From Rhodococcus sp. 06-235-1A (GTDB taxonomy: Bacteria > Actinomycetota > Actinomycetes > Mycobacteriales > Mycobacteriaceae): a DNA stretch of 64,000 bases. A program made the position numbers and the translations under genes. The DNA lies in assembly GCF_002258785.1 (NCBI RefSeq), contig NZ_NOYI01000008.1:124001-188000 (forward strand), read 5' to 3'. Numbering within the stretch: the first letter of the stretch is position 1; every line of letters starts with the position of its first letter. The notes below the pieces were generated by a model that was given only the letters and a program-made list of their open reading frames with translations, was not told the DNA's origin and searched no databases. Shown here in pieces: positions 17,820-26,136 of this stretch.

Positions 17820-19397
17820 TCAGCGCCGCGGCAGGTCCAGGTTCGGAAACGGAATTTCGAAGGTTCGGGGCGAGCGGGTGGTGGTCGTCGAACGCGGCGT
17901 CGTGGTGGTCGCCGGGGCGCGCGTGGTGGTCGCCGGGGCACGCGTGGTCGTGGGTGGCACCACCGTGGTCGGCACCACCGTGGGTGGCACCACCGTCGTG
18001 GGCACCACCGTGGTTGTCCGGTCGGGAGTCGACCTGTCGGGAGCGGCCGCGTCCTCGGTACCCGAAGGCGAGACTGTCCGCCGCGACGTCGTGGAGCTCG
18101 CCGCGTCGATCGTGGTCGGTGCTTCCGACGAGGACGATGGGGCGCTCGACCCTGTCGTGGTCGGAAGCGGCAGAGAAGACTGTTCGAGATCGGCGGGTGA
18201 ACCGTCCGCGGCAGGCACCACGGACTGGGAACGGGTGGTCTCCGAGGCGTCCTGTGAGCTACCCACCGACGATGCCGGCTCGTCGCCACCGGTGCGAGCC
18301 GCGGCAGCAACGACAGTTCCGGCCGCGCACACTGCAACCAGAGCGGCGAGGGCGCCGCCGAGATGCCGGGACTTGTTGACTCTGGTCATCCGGCGGGCGG
18401 AGGTGTCGCTGTGTCGCGGGCGCTTGGACGCCACCTCGCGTACTGCGGGACCGCTCCCGACAGCCGCGAACTGCTCGGTGATCGCGTCGGGCGTCGCGGG
18501 GACCGGCCGGACACCCACCGTTCGAGCAATCCCTGCGGCACCGCGCGCAGCCAACAGTTCCGGCTGCTCGGGCACGTAGACCGGTGCCGAGACCGCGTCG
18601 AACAGGACCTGCCGAACGATCTGCATGTTGGCACCACCGCCCACGGCAACGACGGCGTCGACGTGGATTCCCTGTGCCCGGACGGCGTCCAGCACATCGA
18701 CTGCCATCGAGACGGCCCGGTGCACCGAATCGCCGATGAGCTCGTCCAGATTGCCGCGCCACAATGTTGCGCGGCCCCCGACGAACGGTCCAAGGACGGT
18801 CGCGCTGCGGAGCGCGGAAAGGTCGTGTTTTCCTGCTCGGACGTCGTCCACCAGCCGGCGGCGAGCGTCGACCGTCAGCGCCTCCGCCGCCCCGAACATG
18901 GAGATGACGTGGTCGCACAGCATCTGGTCGCACACGTCACCGCTCAGTTCTTCGGTGCGCCGCGCCGCGAGAACTCGGCCACTGTCGACATCCACGACCG
19001 ACATCGACGTACCGGACGCTCCGACGTCGAACAGCGCGACGCAGGCTTCGCCCGCCAACACTCCTGTCTCCCGAAGCGCACCCACTTGGGCACCGAGTTC
19101 CGAGACGAGCACCACGCCGTCGGAGAAGTCCTGGTCGTATGCCGTCTTCGGATCGCTTTCGCGCAGGGCGAGCACCGGGTAGAAGTCTGCGGACGCGTAC
19201 TCGTTCGCCAGGTTGTGCACCGAGGTGACGACGGCGTCCCAGGGATCGGGGGCAAGGCCGTTCGGTGCCGGCCGGGATGCCACCGGCTCGTGCACTTCCA
19301 CGATCGGACCGGGGCGAGCATTGTCGCTGACCACAGTGCGGACACCACTCGAGCCCAACGACGCCCCGAGTACGGACGCACCGGAAACCGCGGACAC
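17820..19397 (-). CDS. Hsp70-like ATPase-domain protein with membrane helix and Pro/Thr-rich tail
   Basis: This is a 525-residue protein. Residues 1-295 are ASKHA-like: an N-terminal SLGSSGVRTVVSD, DVGASGT at 124-130, GPFVGGRATLWRG near 205, VGGGANMQIVR near 252, and ARGAAGIA. A membrane helix lies at about 347-367 after a basic stretch. The outside tail is almost wholly Pro, Thr, Ser and Val with PTTVVP and TTTRAPA repeats, ending in a short FEIPFPNLDLP segment. I chose the GTG at 19397 because GAGG lies six bases before it. It is probably a homologue of mycobacterial Rv0312-type proteins (from memory). Function unknown. Confidence 0.65.
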   Translation of the reverse strand: MSAVSGASVLGASLGSSGVRTVVSDNARPGPIVEVHEPVASRPAPNGLAPDPWDAVVTSVHNLANEYASADFYPVLALRESDPKTAYDQDFSDGVVLVSELGAQVGALRETGVLAGEACVALFDVGASGTSMSVVDVDSGRVLAARRTEELSGDVCDQMLCDHVISMFGAAEALTVDARRRLVDDVRAGKHDLSALRSATVLGPFVGGRATLWRGNLDELIGDSVHRAVSMAVDVLDAVRAQGIHVDAVVAVGGGANMQIVRQVLFDAVSAPVYVPEQPELLAARGAAGIARTVGVRPVPATPDAITEQFAAVGSGPAVREVASKRPRHSDTSARRMTRVNKSRHLGGALAALVAVCAAGTVVAAAARTGGDEPASSVGSSQDASETTRSQSVVPAADGSPADLEQSSLPLPTTTGSSAPSSSSEAPTTIDAASSTTSRRTVSPSGTEDAAAPDRSTPDRTTTVVPTTVVPPTVVPTTVVPPTTTRAPATTTRAPATTTTPRSTTTTRSPRTFEIPFPNLDLPRR

Positions 19398-19503
19398 TAG
19401 AAACCTCGCTCTGGTAGGCCCCAACCCACGTTCGGTCACCAGAGTACCGCAACAACCGTCCACTCGTCAGGTTTCGGTGGGCGGAAACAGACTGGAAGAT
19501 CGG

Positions 19504-20082
19504 TCAGTCGACGTCGGAACGAACGAAGTTCAGGTACGCCTTGGACGGGGTGGGACCACGCTGACCCTGATACTTCGACCCGACCGCGGCGCTGCCGTAG
19601 GGGTTCTCGGCCGGCGACGACAGCCGGAACAGACACAACTGGCCGATCTTCATACCCGGCCACAGGGTGATCGGCAGGTTGGCGACGTTGGACAGCTCCA
19701 GCGTTATGTGGCCGCTGAAGCCCGGATCGATGAAGCCCGCCGTCGAGTGGGTGAGTAGACCCAGCCGTCCCAGTGAGCTCTTTCCTTCCAGCCGTCCCGC
19801 CAGGTAATCCGGGAGCGTCGTCAATTCCAGCGTCGAGCCGAGCACGAATTCTCCGGGATGCAGAACGAAGGGCTCGCCCGCCTCGGGCTCGACCAGAGAC
19901 GTCAGCTCGTCCTGCTGCAACGCCGGATCGATGTGCGTGTAGCGAGTGTTGTTGAACACACGAAAGAGCTTGTCGAGTCGCACGTCGACGCTCGACGGCT
20001 GGACCATCGACGGGTCGAACGGTTCGATCGCCAGGTTGCCCAGGGTCACTTCGGCACGGATGTCACGGTCGGAGAGCAGCAC
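19504..20082 (-). CDS. dcd: dCTP deaminase (probably bifunctional, dUMP-forming)
   Basis: This is a 192-residue trimeric dUTPase-fold enzyme, the usual length. It begins [28 protein letters not shown] is the first conserved block, [14 protein letters not shown] the second, and [21 protein letters not shown] carries the catalytic Glu. It ends with [15 protein letters not shown]. The mycobacterial homologue converts dCTP to dUMP in one protein, and this one probably does too. It stands alone on the minus strand, divergent from the signalling-type operon across 140 bases. Confidence 0.93.
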   Translation of the reverse strand: MLLSDRDIRAEVTLGNLAIEPFDPSMVQPSSVDVRLDKLFRVFNNTRYTHIDPALQQDELTSLVEPEAGEPFVLHPGEFVLGSTLELTTLPDYLAGRLEGKSSLGRLGLLTHSTAGFIDPGFSGHITLELSNVANLPITLWPGMKIGQLCLFRLSSPAENPYGSAAVGSKYQGQRGPTPSKAYLNFVRSDVD

Positions 20083-20222
20083 CTCTGCAGGCTACTGGTC
20101 GGAGCCCGACTCCCGCGACACACCCGAGTCCCGGTCAGGGCGAGTAGCTCGGCGAAAGAAAAGTCGGACAATCGAGCGGCATCACCTTTCACATTCGGGC
20201 AACTCCTATCAGGAAGAGTGAA

Positions 20223-20933
20223 ATGACAATTCCATTCGACGTTCCGTCGTACCAGGACGATCGAGCCCAATGCCGAATCGTTGCCACGACACCGGAAAAG
20301 AATCCGGCGCTGTGGGAACAATTCCTCGACGGCGCACAGAAGAGTTATATGCGACACGGTGTCACCAGAGCGCTGGAAATGTCGACCATTCGGAACGGCA
20401 GCACGACAGCCCTTTTCTTCGCGGCACTCGACCGCTCCGGGACATTGGTCGGTGGAGTCCGCGTGCAGGGCCCGTATTCCTCGGTCGATCAATCACATGC
20501 ACTTGTCGAATTCGCCGAGTATCCGGACGGACGGCGCCGCATTCACGCGATGCTCGACGATCGCATCGGGCACGGAGTCGTCGAACTCAAATCGGCATGG
20601 GTCGCTCAGGACGCACCCCGCGGCCGCGCCGTCACGGCGATGATCGCGGAAGCGCCTGCCTACAGCACTGCGCTGCTCGGCGCGCGGTACGCACTGGCCA
20701 CCGCGGCCTCTCACGTCCGGGCCGCGTGGCTCGGCACCGGCGCGATCATCGCCACCAGAATCGCCCCCATTCCCTATCCCGACGCGCGGTACGAAACAGA
20801 GGTGTTCTGGTGGGACAGAAAGACTCTCGCATTCGACGCCGAACTCGCTACCTGGCGGCGGATGCGTCGCAACACAGCCACCCTCCTCGCACACCGTCGA
20901 CCGGCCGTCGAACTCCCGGAAGCAGTCGCATGA
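20223..20933 (+). CDS. GNAT-fold protein, possibly acyl-transfer/autoinducer-synthase-like
   Basis: This is a 236-residue protein I do not firmly recognise. Strand ALFFAALDRSGTLVGGVRVQGPY followed by VVELKSAWVAQDAPRGRAV resembles the central strands of GNAT-fold acyltransferases. The spacing of Gly-Arg, a later Glu and an Arg-Gly is like N-acyl amino acid and acyl-homoserine-lactone synthases. AGGAAG lies six bases before the ATG. The stop overlaps the next start by four bases (ATGATGA), so it belongs with the E1-like and GGDEF-EAL genes. A small-molecule synthase role is inference. Confidence 0.5.
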   Translation: MTIPFDVPSYQDDRAQCRIVATTPEKNPALWEQFLDGAQKSYMRHGVTRALEMSTIRNGSTTALFFAALDRSGTLVGGVRVQGPYSSVDQSHALVEFAEYPDGRRRIHAMLDDRIGHGVVELKSAWVAQDAPRGRAVTAMIAEAPAYSTALLGARYALATAASHVRAAWLGTGAIIATRIAPIPYPDARYETEVFWWDRKTLAFDAELATWRRMRRNTATLLAHRRPAVELPEAVA

Positions 20934-23062
20934 TGAACGATCGAGCCGAAGCCGACGACTGCTGGAAGCCTGTGATATTCGACGAGACGGACGCCACACA
21001 GCGCGACGCACTCGACCGACTCAGGCAGGATGCGACCCTGACATTCCTGGACGAGCGCGAGACGCAGAGAAATGGCCTGCGGGCTCTGCTGCCCAGCCCT
21101 GAGCAGAGCTTGCTGGACGAGAGCGACAGGTGGGTCTTCTTTCCGTGGAGGAAAACCGTTGTCGCCGTCCTCGGTCCGCACTCGTATCGACACCTGAGGC
21201 TGGACAGAAACCGAAACAAGATAACCCTTGCAGAACAGAATTCATTGGGAGATCTCACGATAGGAATCATCGGCCTGAGCGTCGGGCACGCCATTGCCCA
21301 CACTCTGGCACTCGAAGGAATCTGTGGGACGCTGCGGCTCGCCGATTTCGACGAGATAGAACTGTCCAACCTCAACAGAATCCCGGCATCGATCCTCGAT
21401 CTCGGCATCAACAAAGCGGTCGTCGCAGCGAGACGCATTGCCGAAATCGACCCGTATATCCGAGTCGACATCGTCGAGGACGGCATCACCGAGGACACCA
21501 TCGACGGGTTCTTCGACGGACTCGATCTGCTCGTCGAGGAGTGCGACTCACTGGACGTCAAGGTCCTGGCCCGCGAGGCCGCCAGGTCGCGGCGCATCCC
21601 GGTACTCATGGAGACGTCCGACCGCGGGCTGCTCGATGTCGAACGCTTCGACCTCGACCCCGAGCGCCCGGTGTTCCACGGCGTCCTCGGGGAGATCGAC
21701 TCGACGAGCCTGCGGGGGCTCGGCACCCGAGACAAGATTCCGATCGTGCTCGATCAATTGGATGCCTCCCTGCTCTCGTCCCGCATGGCCGCCTCGATGG
21801 TGGAGGTGAGCGAAACGATCGAGACGTGGCCGCAGTTGGGCGGCGACGTCCAACTCGGCGGTGCCACCATCGCCGCCGCTGTTCGACGCTTCGGCACCGG
21901 AGCACCTCTGCCGTCCGGGAGAATTCGTATCGATCTCGACACCCACCTCGATGCGCTCTCGCCGCCGACCCCGACGCGCAGGACAGAACAGCCCTCGGTC
22001 GCTACCGCCGTCGGTACCGATCCCAGCTCAGCCGATCCCGACGCGCTGATACTCGACGCCGCCCGCCGGGCACCGTCCGGTGGCAACAGTCAGCCGTGGA
22101 CGCTCGCACGAGAAGGAAACATCGTGCGAATCGGGGTGGACCGATCGCGAACCTCGGCTCTGGACATAGCCTTCCGCGGCAGCTACGTGGCCGTGGGTGC
22201 CGCGGGCTTCAATGCGCGGGTGGCAGCCACGGCACAGGGCCGGTACGAGGGCACCGCACTCACCGACCATGGAGTCGAGATCACTGTGCGTGACGGCACT
22301 CCCCAACCGATCACCGACCGACATCTGCTCGACGGCGTTCTCGGCCGCTGCACCAACCGGGAGCCGGGCACCGCCGAGCCCCTCGACGCGGATATCGCGG
22401 ACGACGTCGTCGCTGCGGCGGCGGCAGAAGGCGCGCGGGCAGTGCTGTTGACCGCGCGCGAGTCCATCGAGGCTGCCGCCGAGATCCTCGCCGACGCCGA
22501 CCGCATCCGATATCTGACATCGCATCTGCACCGCGAGATGTTCTCCGAACTGCGCTGGCCGGGAGATCTCGATCCGGACCGGGGAATCGAGGTATCCAGC
22601 CTGGGAATCGACGGCGCGGACCTGTCCAAGCTCGAGATCGTCAAGCGACCCGACGTCATGGCGCTCGTCGATGCCTGGGACGCCGGGGCGGCGCTGGGTA
22701 CCGCCATGCGCGATCGGGTGCTGTCGTGCTCGGCGCTCGTGGCGGTCGTCGTACCCGGATCCACCGCAGAGGATTACATCCAGGGAGGATGTGCAACGGA
22801 GAACGTATGGGTAACTGCGCATTTGCACGGGTTGGCAGTACAACCGGTTTCTCCCGCATTTCTGTACGCACGCACTCCGGATGAGCATCGGCAGCTGTCG
22901 ATTCGGCACGCAGAACCGTTGCAGCACTTGAATTCGAGGTTTCGCTCGCTCCTGGCACTGGACAACACCGAATCGGTAGCGCTGGTGTTGCGGCTCGGCT
23001 TCGCCCCGAAAATCGGCACATACAGTCGCAGACTGCCTGTTTCAGCACTCGGATCGGGGTAG
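20930..23062 (+). CDS. E1-like (ThiF/MoeB) and nitroreductase fusion, Rv1355c-like
   Basis: This is a 710-residue protein, close to the length I recall for mycobacterial Rv1355c (annotated moeY). Residues 110-330 are an E1/ThiF adenylation domain: IGIIGLSVGHAIAHTLALEG at 111-130, a nucleotide acidic pair in ADFDEIELSNLNR at 138-150, then VEECDSLDVK. From about 368 a nitroreductase domain begins, with ARRAPSGGNSQPW (378-390) as the FMN-binding start. E1 domains adenylate carboxylates and nitroreductases use FMN, so together they suggest carboxylate activation plus flavin redox chemistry. Substrate unknown. The ATG at 20930 overlaps the upstream stop. Confidence 0.75.
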   Translation: MMNDRAEADDCWKPVIFDETDATQRDALDRLRQDATLTFLDERETQRNGLRALLPSPEQSLLDESDRWVFFPWRKTVVAVLGPHSYRHLRLDRNRNKITLAEQNSLGDLTIGIIGLSVGHAIAHTLALEGICGTLRLADFDEIELSNLNRIPASILDLGINKAVVAARRIAEIDPYIRVDIVEDGITEDTIDGFFDGLDLLVEECDSLDVKVLAREAARSRRIPVLMETSDRGLLDVERFDLDPERPVFHGVLGEIDSTSLRGLGTRDKIPIVLDQLDASLLSSRMAASMVEVSETIETWPQLGGDVQLGGATIAAAVRRFGTGAPLPSGRIRIDLDTHLDALSPPTPTRRTEQPSVATAVGTDPSSADPDALILDAARRAPSGGNSQPWTLAREGNIVRIGVDRSRTSALDIAFRGSYVAVGAAGFNARVAATAQGRYEGTALTDHGVEITVRDGTPQPITDRHLLDGVLGRCTNREPGTAEPLDADIADDVVAAAAAEGARAVLLTARESIEAAAEILADADRIRYLTSHLHREMFSELRWPGDLDPDRGIEVSSLGIDGADLSKLEIVKRPDVMALVDAWDAGAALGTAMRDRVLSCSALVAVVVPGSTAEDYIQGGCATENVWVTAHLHGLAVQPVSPAFLYARTPDEHRQLSIRHAEPLQHLNSRFRSLLALDNTESVALVLRLGFAPKIGTYSRRLPVSALGSG

Positions 23063-23123
23063 AGTCCGCCCAAGACCAGGGGGAACAGTCCTGCACTGCG
23101 TCTGAAGAGTCGGGAGTGGGGCA

Positions 23124-24959
23124 CTGGAGAACAAGCGGACGCTCGAGGTTCTCGTCACCGGCGTCGCAACCGAACTCATGGGAGTCGATGCGGCGACGGT
23201 GCGCGAGGCCTACGGCTCCGTGCTGCGGCAACTCGTGGACTATCTCGGCATCGACTTCAGCTTTCTCAGGCACAACGACTTCGAGGCCAGGGCAACGGTG
23301 CTCAGCGCGGAATGGCCACCGCGATTGAACAGTCCCGACCCGGACCCGCTGGCCGTGGTGAAGTTCGACGACGCCGACTCGGTATTCCGACTGGCCGAAA
23401 CACTGACCGAACCGGCAGTGTTTCGGCCGGACCCGGGTCAGGAGGGCTACCGCCGACGCGTCGAGCAGGGATCGGGATTCTCCGCGACCTCGATGGCCGT
23501 GGTGCCCCTGCTGCACTCGGGCCGAACCATCGGCATCCTGGGATTCATCAAGATCGGCGACCGAAGCTGGTCCGAGGCAGAACTGAACGCGCTCAAAGCA
23601 ATTGCGGCTCTGCTGTCGCAACTGCAAGCGCGCGTGATCGCCGAGGAACAACTCCGATTCTCGGCACTGCACGATGGATTGACGACACTGCCGAACCGTA
23701 CGGCCCTCAGCCGCCACCTCCGCGAGCGACTCGACCCGTCCATGCCGGGGCCCGTCGCAGTGATGCACATCGATCTCGATCGACTCAAAGCACTGAACGA
23801 CTTTCTCGGACACCTTGCCGGAGATCGCTTCCTCCAGACCATCGCCGATCGACTCCGCAGCTTCGTCGGAGACTCGGCAGGCATCGTCGCTCGACTGGGC
23901 GGCGACGAATTCGTCGTCGTGCTTGCCGGACCCTGCTCGGCCCGCGTCGCGAGACACCACGCGGAGGTGATCGCCGACGCCATGAACGCACCGGTCACCC
24001 TCGGAGTCGAACGGATCAGCCGCAGCGCCAGCATCGGTATCGCGTTCGGTCAGCCGGGCCGGCACACTGCGGAATCGCTTCTGCGTCAGGCAGATCGAGC
24101 AGCTCTGGTAGCCAAGCGTGCGGGCGGTCACGACATCGCCCTGTTCACCGAAGAAATGCACGCGGACTCCGAGCTGCGCAACGACGTCGAGATTCACCTG
24201 CGCGACGCCATCGCAGAGGGCTCCCTGATCCTTCACTTCCAGCCCGAGGTGGATCTCGTCTCCGGTCGCATCACGGCGGTCGAAGCACTGGTTCGGTGGC
24301 AACACCCCACCCGCGGACTGCTACCCCCGTCCGCGTTCATCCCGGTGGCCGAGGAAACGAACCTTGCCGGCGAACTCGGCCGATGGGTCCTCGACCGCGC
24401 CTGCCGCACGCTCGCCGACTGGCAACGCGAAATCCCGGACCTCGACATCTCGATGCGCGTCAACATCTCTCCTGTCCAGCTCGTCACCAACGGCTTCGTC
24501 GGTGCCGTCGCCCGGGCACTGGACGAGTTCTCGATAGCGGGGCCCAAACTCTGTTTGGAGATCACCGAAGTGGCAGTGGTGCAGGATCTTTCTCGCACCC
24601 GAGTGACGCTGCGCGAACTGCGCGAACTCGGCGTCCAAGTGGCTATCGACGATTTCGGCACCGGCTACAGCTCCCTGTCGCACCTGAAGGAACTGCCCGT
24701 CGACGCACTCAAGATCGACCGCGCCTTCGTGACGGAACTGGGCAACGGGGCCACCGGCGACCTCGCCATCGTCCAGTCCATCATCGGACTCGCCGATGCA
24801 TTCGGACTGAACATCATCGCCGAAGGGGTCGAGACGCAGAGTGCGCGAGTCACGCTCATCGAACTGGGCTGCACGCGTGCACAGGGGTATCTGTTCTCCA
24901 AACCGGTGTCGGCCGACGACGCCCTGACCCTGCTGCACGGCGTGCGAATCGGCATCTGA
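23124..24959 (+). CDS. GAF-GGDEF-EAL cyclic-di-GMP enzyme, Rv1354c-like
   Basis: This is a 611-residue protein if CTG at 23124 is the start. A GAF domain covers about 20-170, the GGDEF cyclase domain has an intact GGDEF at 259-263, and the EAL phosphodiesterase domain has EALVRW at 387-392 and IDDFGTGYSS later. No RxxD inhibitory site precedes GGDEF. It would both make and cleave c-di-GMP, with the GAF domain as sensor. The first ATG in frame (23178) would remove conserved sequence (LEVLVTGVATELM) that aligns with my recollection of Rv1354c. CTG has GGGAG seven bases upstream, and no ATG, GTG or TTG lies between it and the stop at 23103. Confidence 0.85.
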   Translation: MENKRTLEVLVTGVATELMGVDAATVREAYGSVLRQLVDYLGIDFSFLRHNDFEARATVLSAEWPPRLNSPDPDPLAVVKFDDADSVFRLAETLTEPAVFRPDPGQEGYRRRVEQGSGFSATSMAVVPLLHSGRTIGILGFIKIGDRSWSEAELNALKAIAALLSQLQARVIAEEQLRFSALHDGLTTLPNRTALSRHLRERLDPSMPGPVAVMHIDLDRLKALNDFLGHLAGDRFLQTIADRLRSFVGDSAGIVARLGGDEFVVVLAGPCSARVARHHAEVIADAMNAPVTLGVERISRSASIGIAFGQPGRHTAESLLRQADRAALVAKRAGGHDIALFTEEMHADSELRNDVEIHLRDAIAEGSLILHFQPEVDLVSGRITAVEALVRWQHPTRGLLPPSAFIPVAEETNLAGELGRWVLDRACRTLADWQREIPDLDISMRVNISPVQLVTNGFVGAVARALDEFSIAGPKLCLEITEVAVVQDLSRTRVTLRELRELGVQVAIDDFGTGYSSLSHLKELPVDALKIDRAFVTELGNGATGDLAIVQSIIGLADAFGLNIIAEGVETQSARVTLIELGCTRAQGYLFSKPVSADDALTLLHGVRIGI

Positions 24960-24991
24960 GCGCCCTGCTAATCTGAACACCGCAACAACAC

Positions 24992-25065
24992 GCCGGTGTA
25001 GTTCATTGGTAGAACGCGACCTTCCCAAGGTTGAGAGGCGGGTTCGATTCCCGTCACCGGCTCCA
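24992..25065 (+). tRNA. tRNA-Gly (anticodon CCC)
   Basis: The acceptor stem GCCGGTG (24992-24998) pairs with CACCGGC (25055-25061). The D arm is 25001-25015. The anticodon stem CGACC/GGTTG encloses loop TTCCCAA with CCC at 25024-25026. The T arm is 25038-25054 with loop TTCGATT. The discriminator is T and CCA is encoded at 25063-25065. It reads GGG. No integrase or attachment-site duplication is seen beside it. Confidence 0.96.
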
Positions 25066-25146
25066 TCGAATGTCCCTCAGACCGTCCAATGTCGTTCAAT
25101 ACTCAACGAGCGCACGGTGTTCGGCGAAATCCGGCATCATGAGCGA

Positions 25147-25980
25147 ATGAAAACGACCGCGATTCTCTGCGCAGTGCTGATGGCGTCCGCAGTCGTCGTC
25201 GCAGCGCCCGCACATGCGACGCCGGCACGAGCCCAGGCCTCGGGGACAGTCCTGTGGGAAGACCAGTTCAACATCAACGGAGCACCGGACTCCACCAAAT
25301 GGGGATATCAGACCGGACGATGGGGAGCTGCGGCCGGAGAACAGCAGTACTACACGTCGGCGACCTCCAATGTGAACGTCTCCGGCGGATCGTTGAACAT
25401 CACCGCACGCCGCGAGACTCCACCGGACGCGAAGCCTGCTCCGAACAACTTCACCAGCGCGCGCGTGGTCAGCATGTACAAGCAGACCGCGAAGGCTCCG
25501 GTGCGGATCGAGGCCTCGATCAAGATGCCGAGCGCGCAAGGACTGCTGCCCGCGTTCTGGACACTGGGAATGGAACCGGGCAACGAATACTCCTGGCCGC
25601 GACAGGGCGAGATCGACATCGTCGAGATTCCAGGACTGAACGGGCCTTCGTTCAATGTGCATGGACCGGCACAGAACAACCCCAATCAGGACATCAAAGG
25701 CGGCAGCGGAATCGGACCCGTCGCCAGCGGGTATCACACGTACCGGATCGACTGGTTGCCCGACAAAATCACCTGGTACGTCGACGGAGTTGCGCGCTTC
25801 ACCGGCACCAAAGCCCAGTACGAAGGCATCGGCGGTAATTGGAACCCGTTCTCGGGCGCGTGGCCGCACTACTTGTTGTTCAACGTCGCTGTGGGCAACA
25901 ACGGGGTGGGTCAGACGCCGACTTCGACGCCGTATCCACAAACCATGAATGTCGATTGGGTTCGCGTCAGCACCATCTGA
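25147..25980 (+). CDS. Secreted glycoside hydrolase family 16 (beta-glucanase-like)
   Basis: This is a 277-residue protein with a signal peptide (basic MKTT, hydrophobic core to about 21, then AHATPARAQA). The GH16 catalytic motif EIDIVE is at 155-160, giving nucleophile Glu155, helper Asp157 and acid/base Glu160. TLGMEPGNEYSWP and NVHGPAQNN lie around it, as in laminarinase-like members. It probably cleaves beta-1,3-glucan outside the cell; mycobacterial Rv0315 is a comparable protein. The frame opens inside the tRNA, so the start is the ATG at 25147, which precedes the signal peptide. A strong terminator follows. Confidence 0.9.
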   Translation: MKTTAILCAVLMASAVVVAAPAHATPARAQASGTVLWEDQFNINGAPDSTKWGYQTGRWGAAAGEQQYYTSATSNVNVSGGSLNITARRETPPDAKPAPNNFTSARVVSMYKQTAKAPVRIEASIKMPSAQGLLPAFWTLGMEPGNEYSWPRQGEIDIVEIPGLNGPSFNVHGPAQNNPNQDIKGGSGIGPVASGYHTYRIDWLPDKITWYVDGVARFTGTKAQYEGIGGNWNPFSGAWPHYLLFNVAVGNNGVGQTPTSTPYPQTMNVDWVRVSTI

Positions 25981-25997
25981 CCGCTTTCGCCCTGCCC

Positions 25998-26028
25998 GAG
26001 GCCCGGCCGTGACGGCCGGGCCTCTTTT
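25998..26028 (+). terminator. Rho-independent terminator of the GH16 gene
   Basis: GAGGCCCGGCCG (25998-26009) and CGGCCGGGCCTC (26013-26024) form a perfect 12-base stem with a TGA loop, followed by TTTTAT. It lies 17 bases after the stop. Confidence 0.9.
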
Positions 26029-26136
26029 ATCTGCCCAATCGACACAATTCCGAGCGCAGAAAAAGAGATGTGACTTTTACAAGTAAATATGGCGATCCAT
26101 AGGGACATTCCACAATTTCGGGAATAGCGTCGACGC

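Noticed and set aside
15978-18200. 740-residue plus-strand frame opposite the CYTH-CHAD and Pro/Thr-rich genes
   Set aside because: Composition is Arg/Gly/His-rich, there is no domain, and the minus-strand genes are well supported.
22656-24305. 549-residue minus-strand frame opposite the GGDEF-EAL gene
   Set aside because: It is antisense to intact GGDEF and EAL motifs and has no recognisable domain.
24992-25065. tRNA-Gly as an integration site for a mobile element
   Set aside because: No integrase, no repeated tRNA 3' end and no phage-like genes are visible on either side.
25006-25146. Extended start of the GH16 gene inside the tRNA
   Set aside because: It would translate tRNA sequence; the signal peptide begins at ATG 25147.
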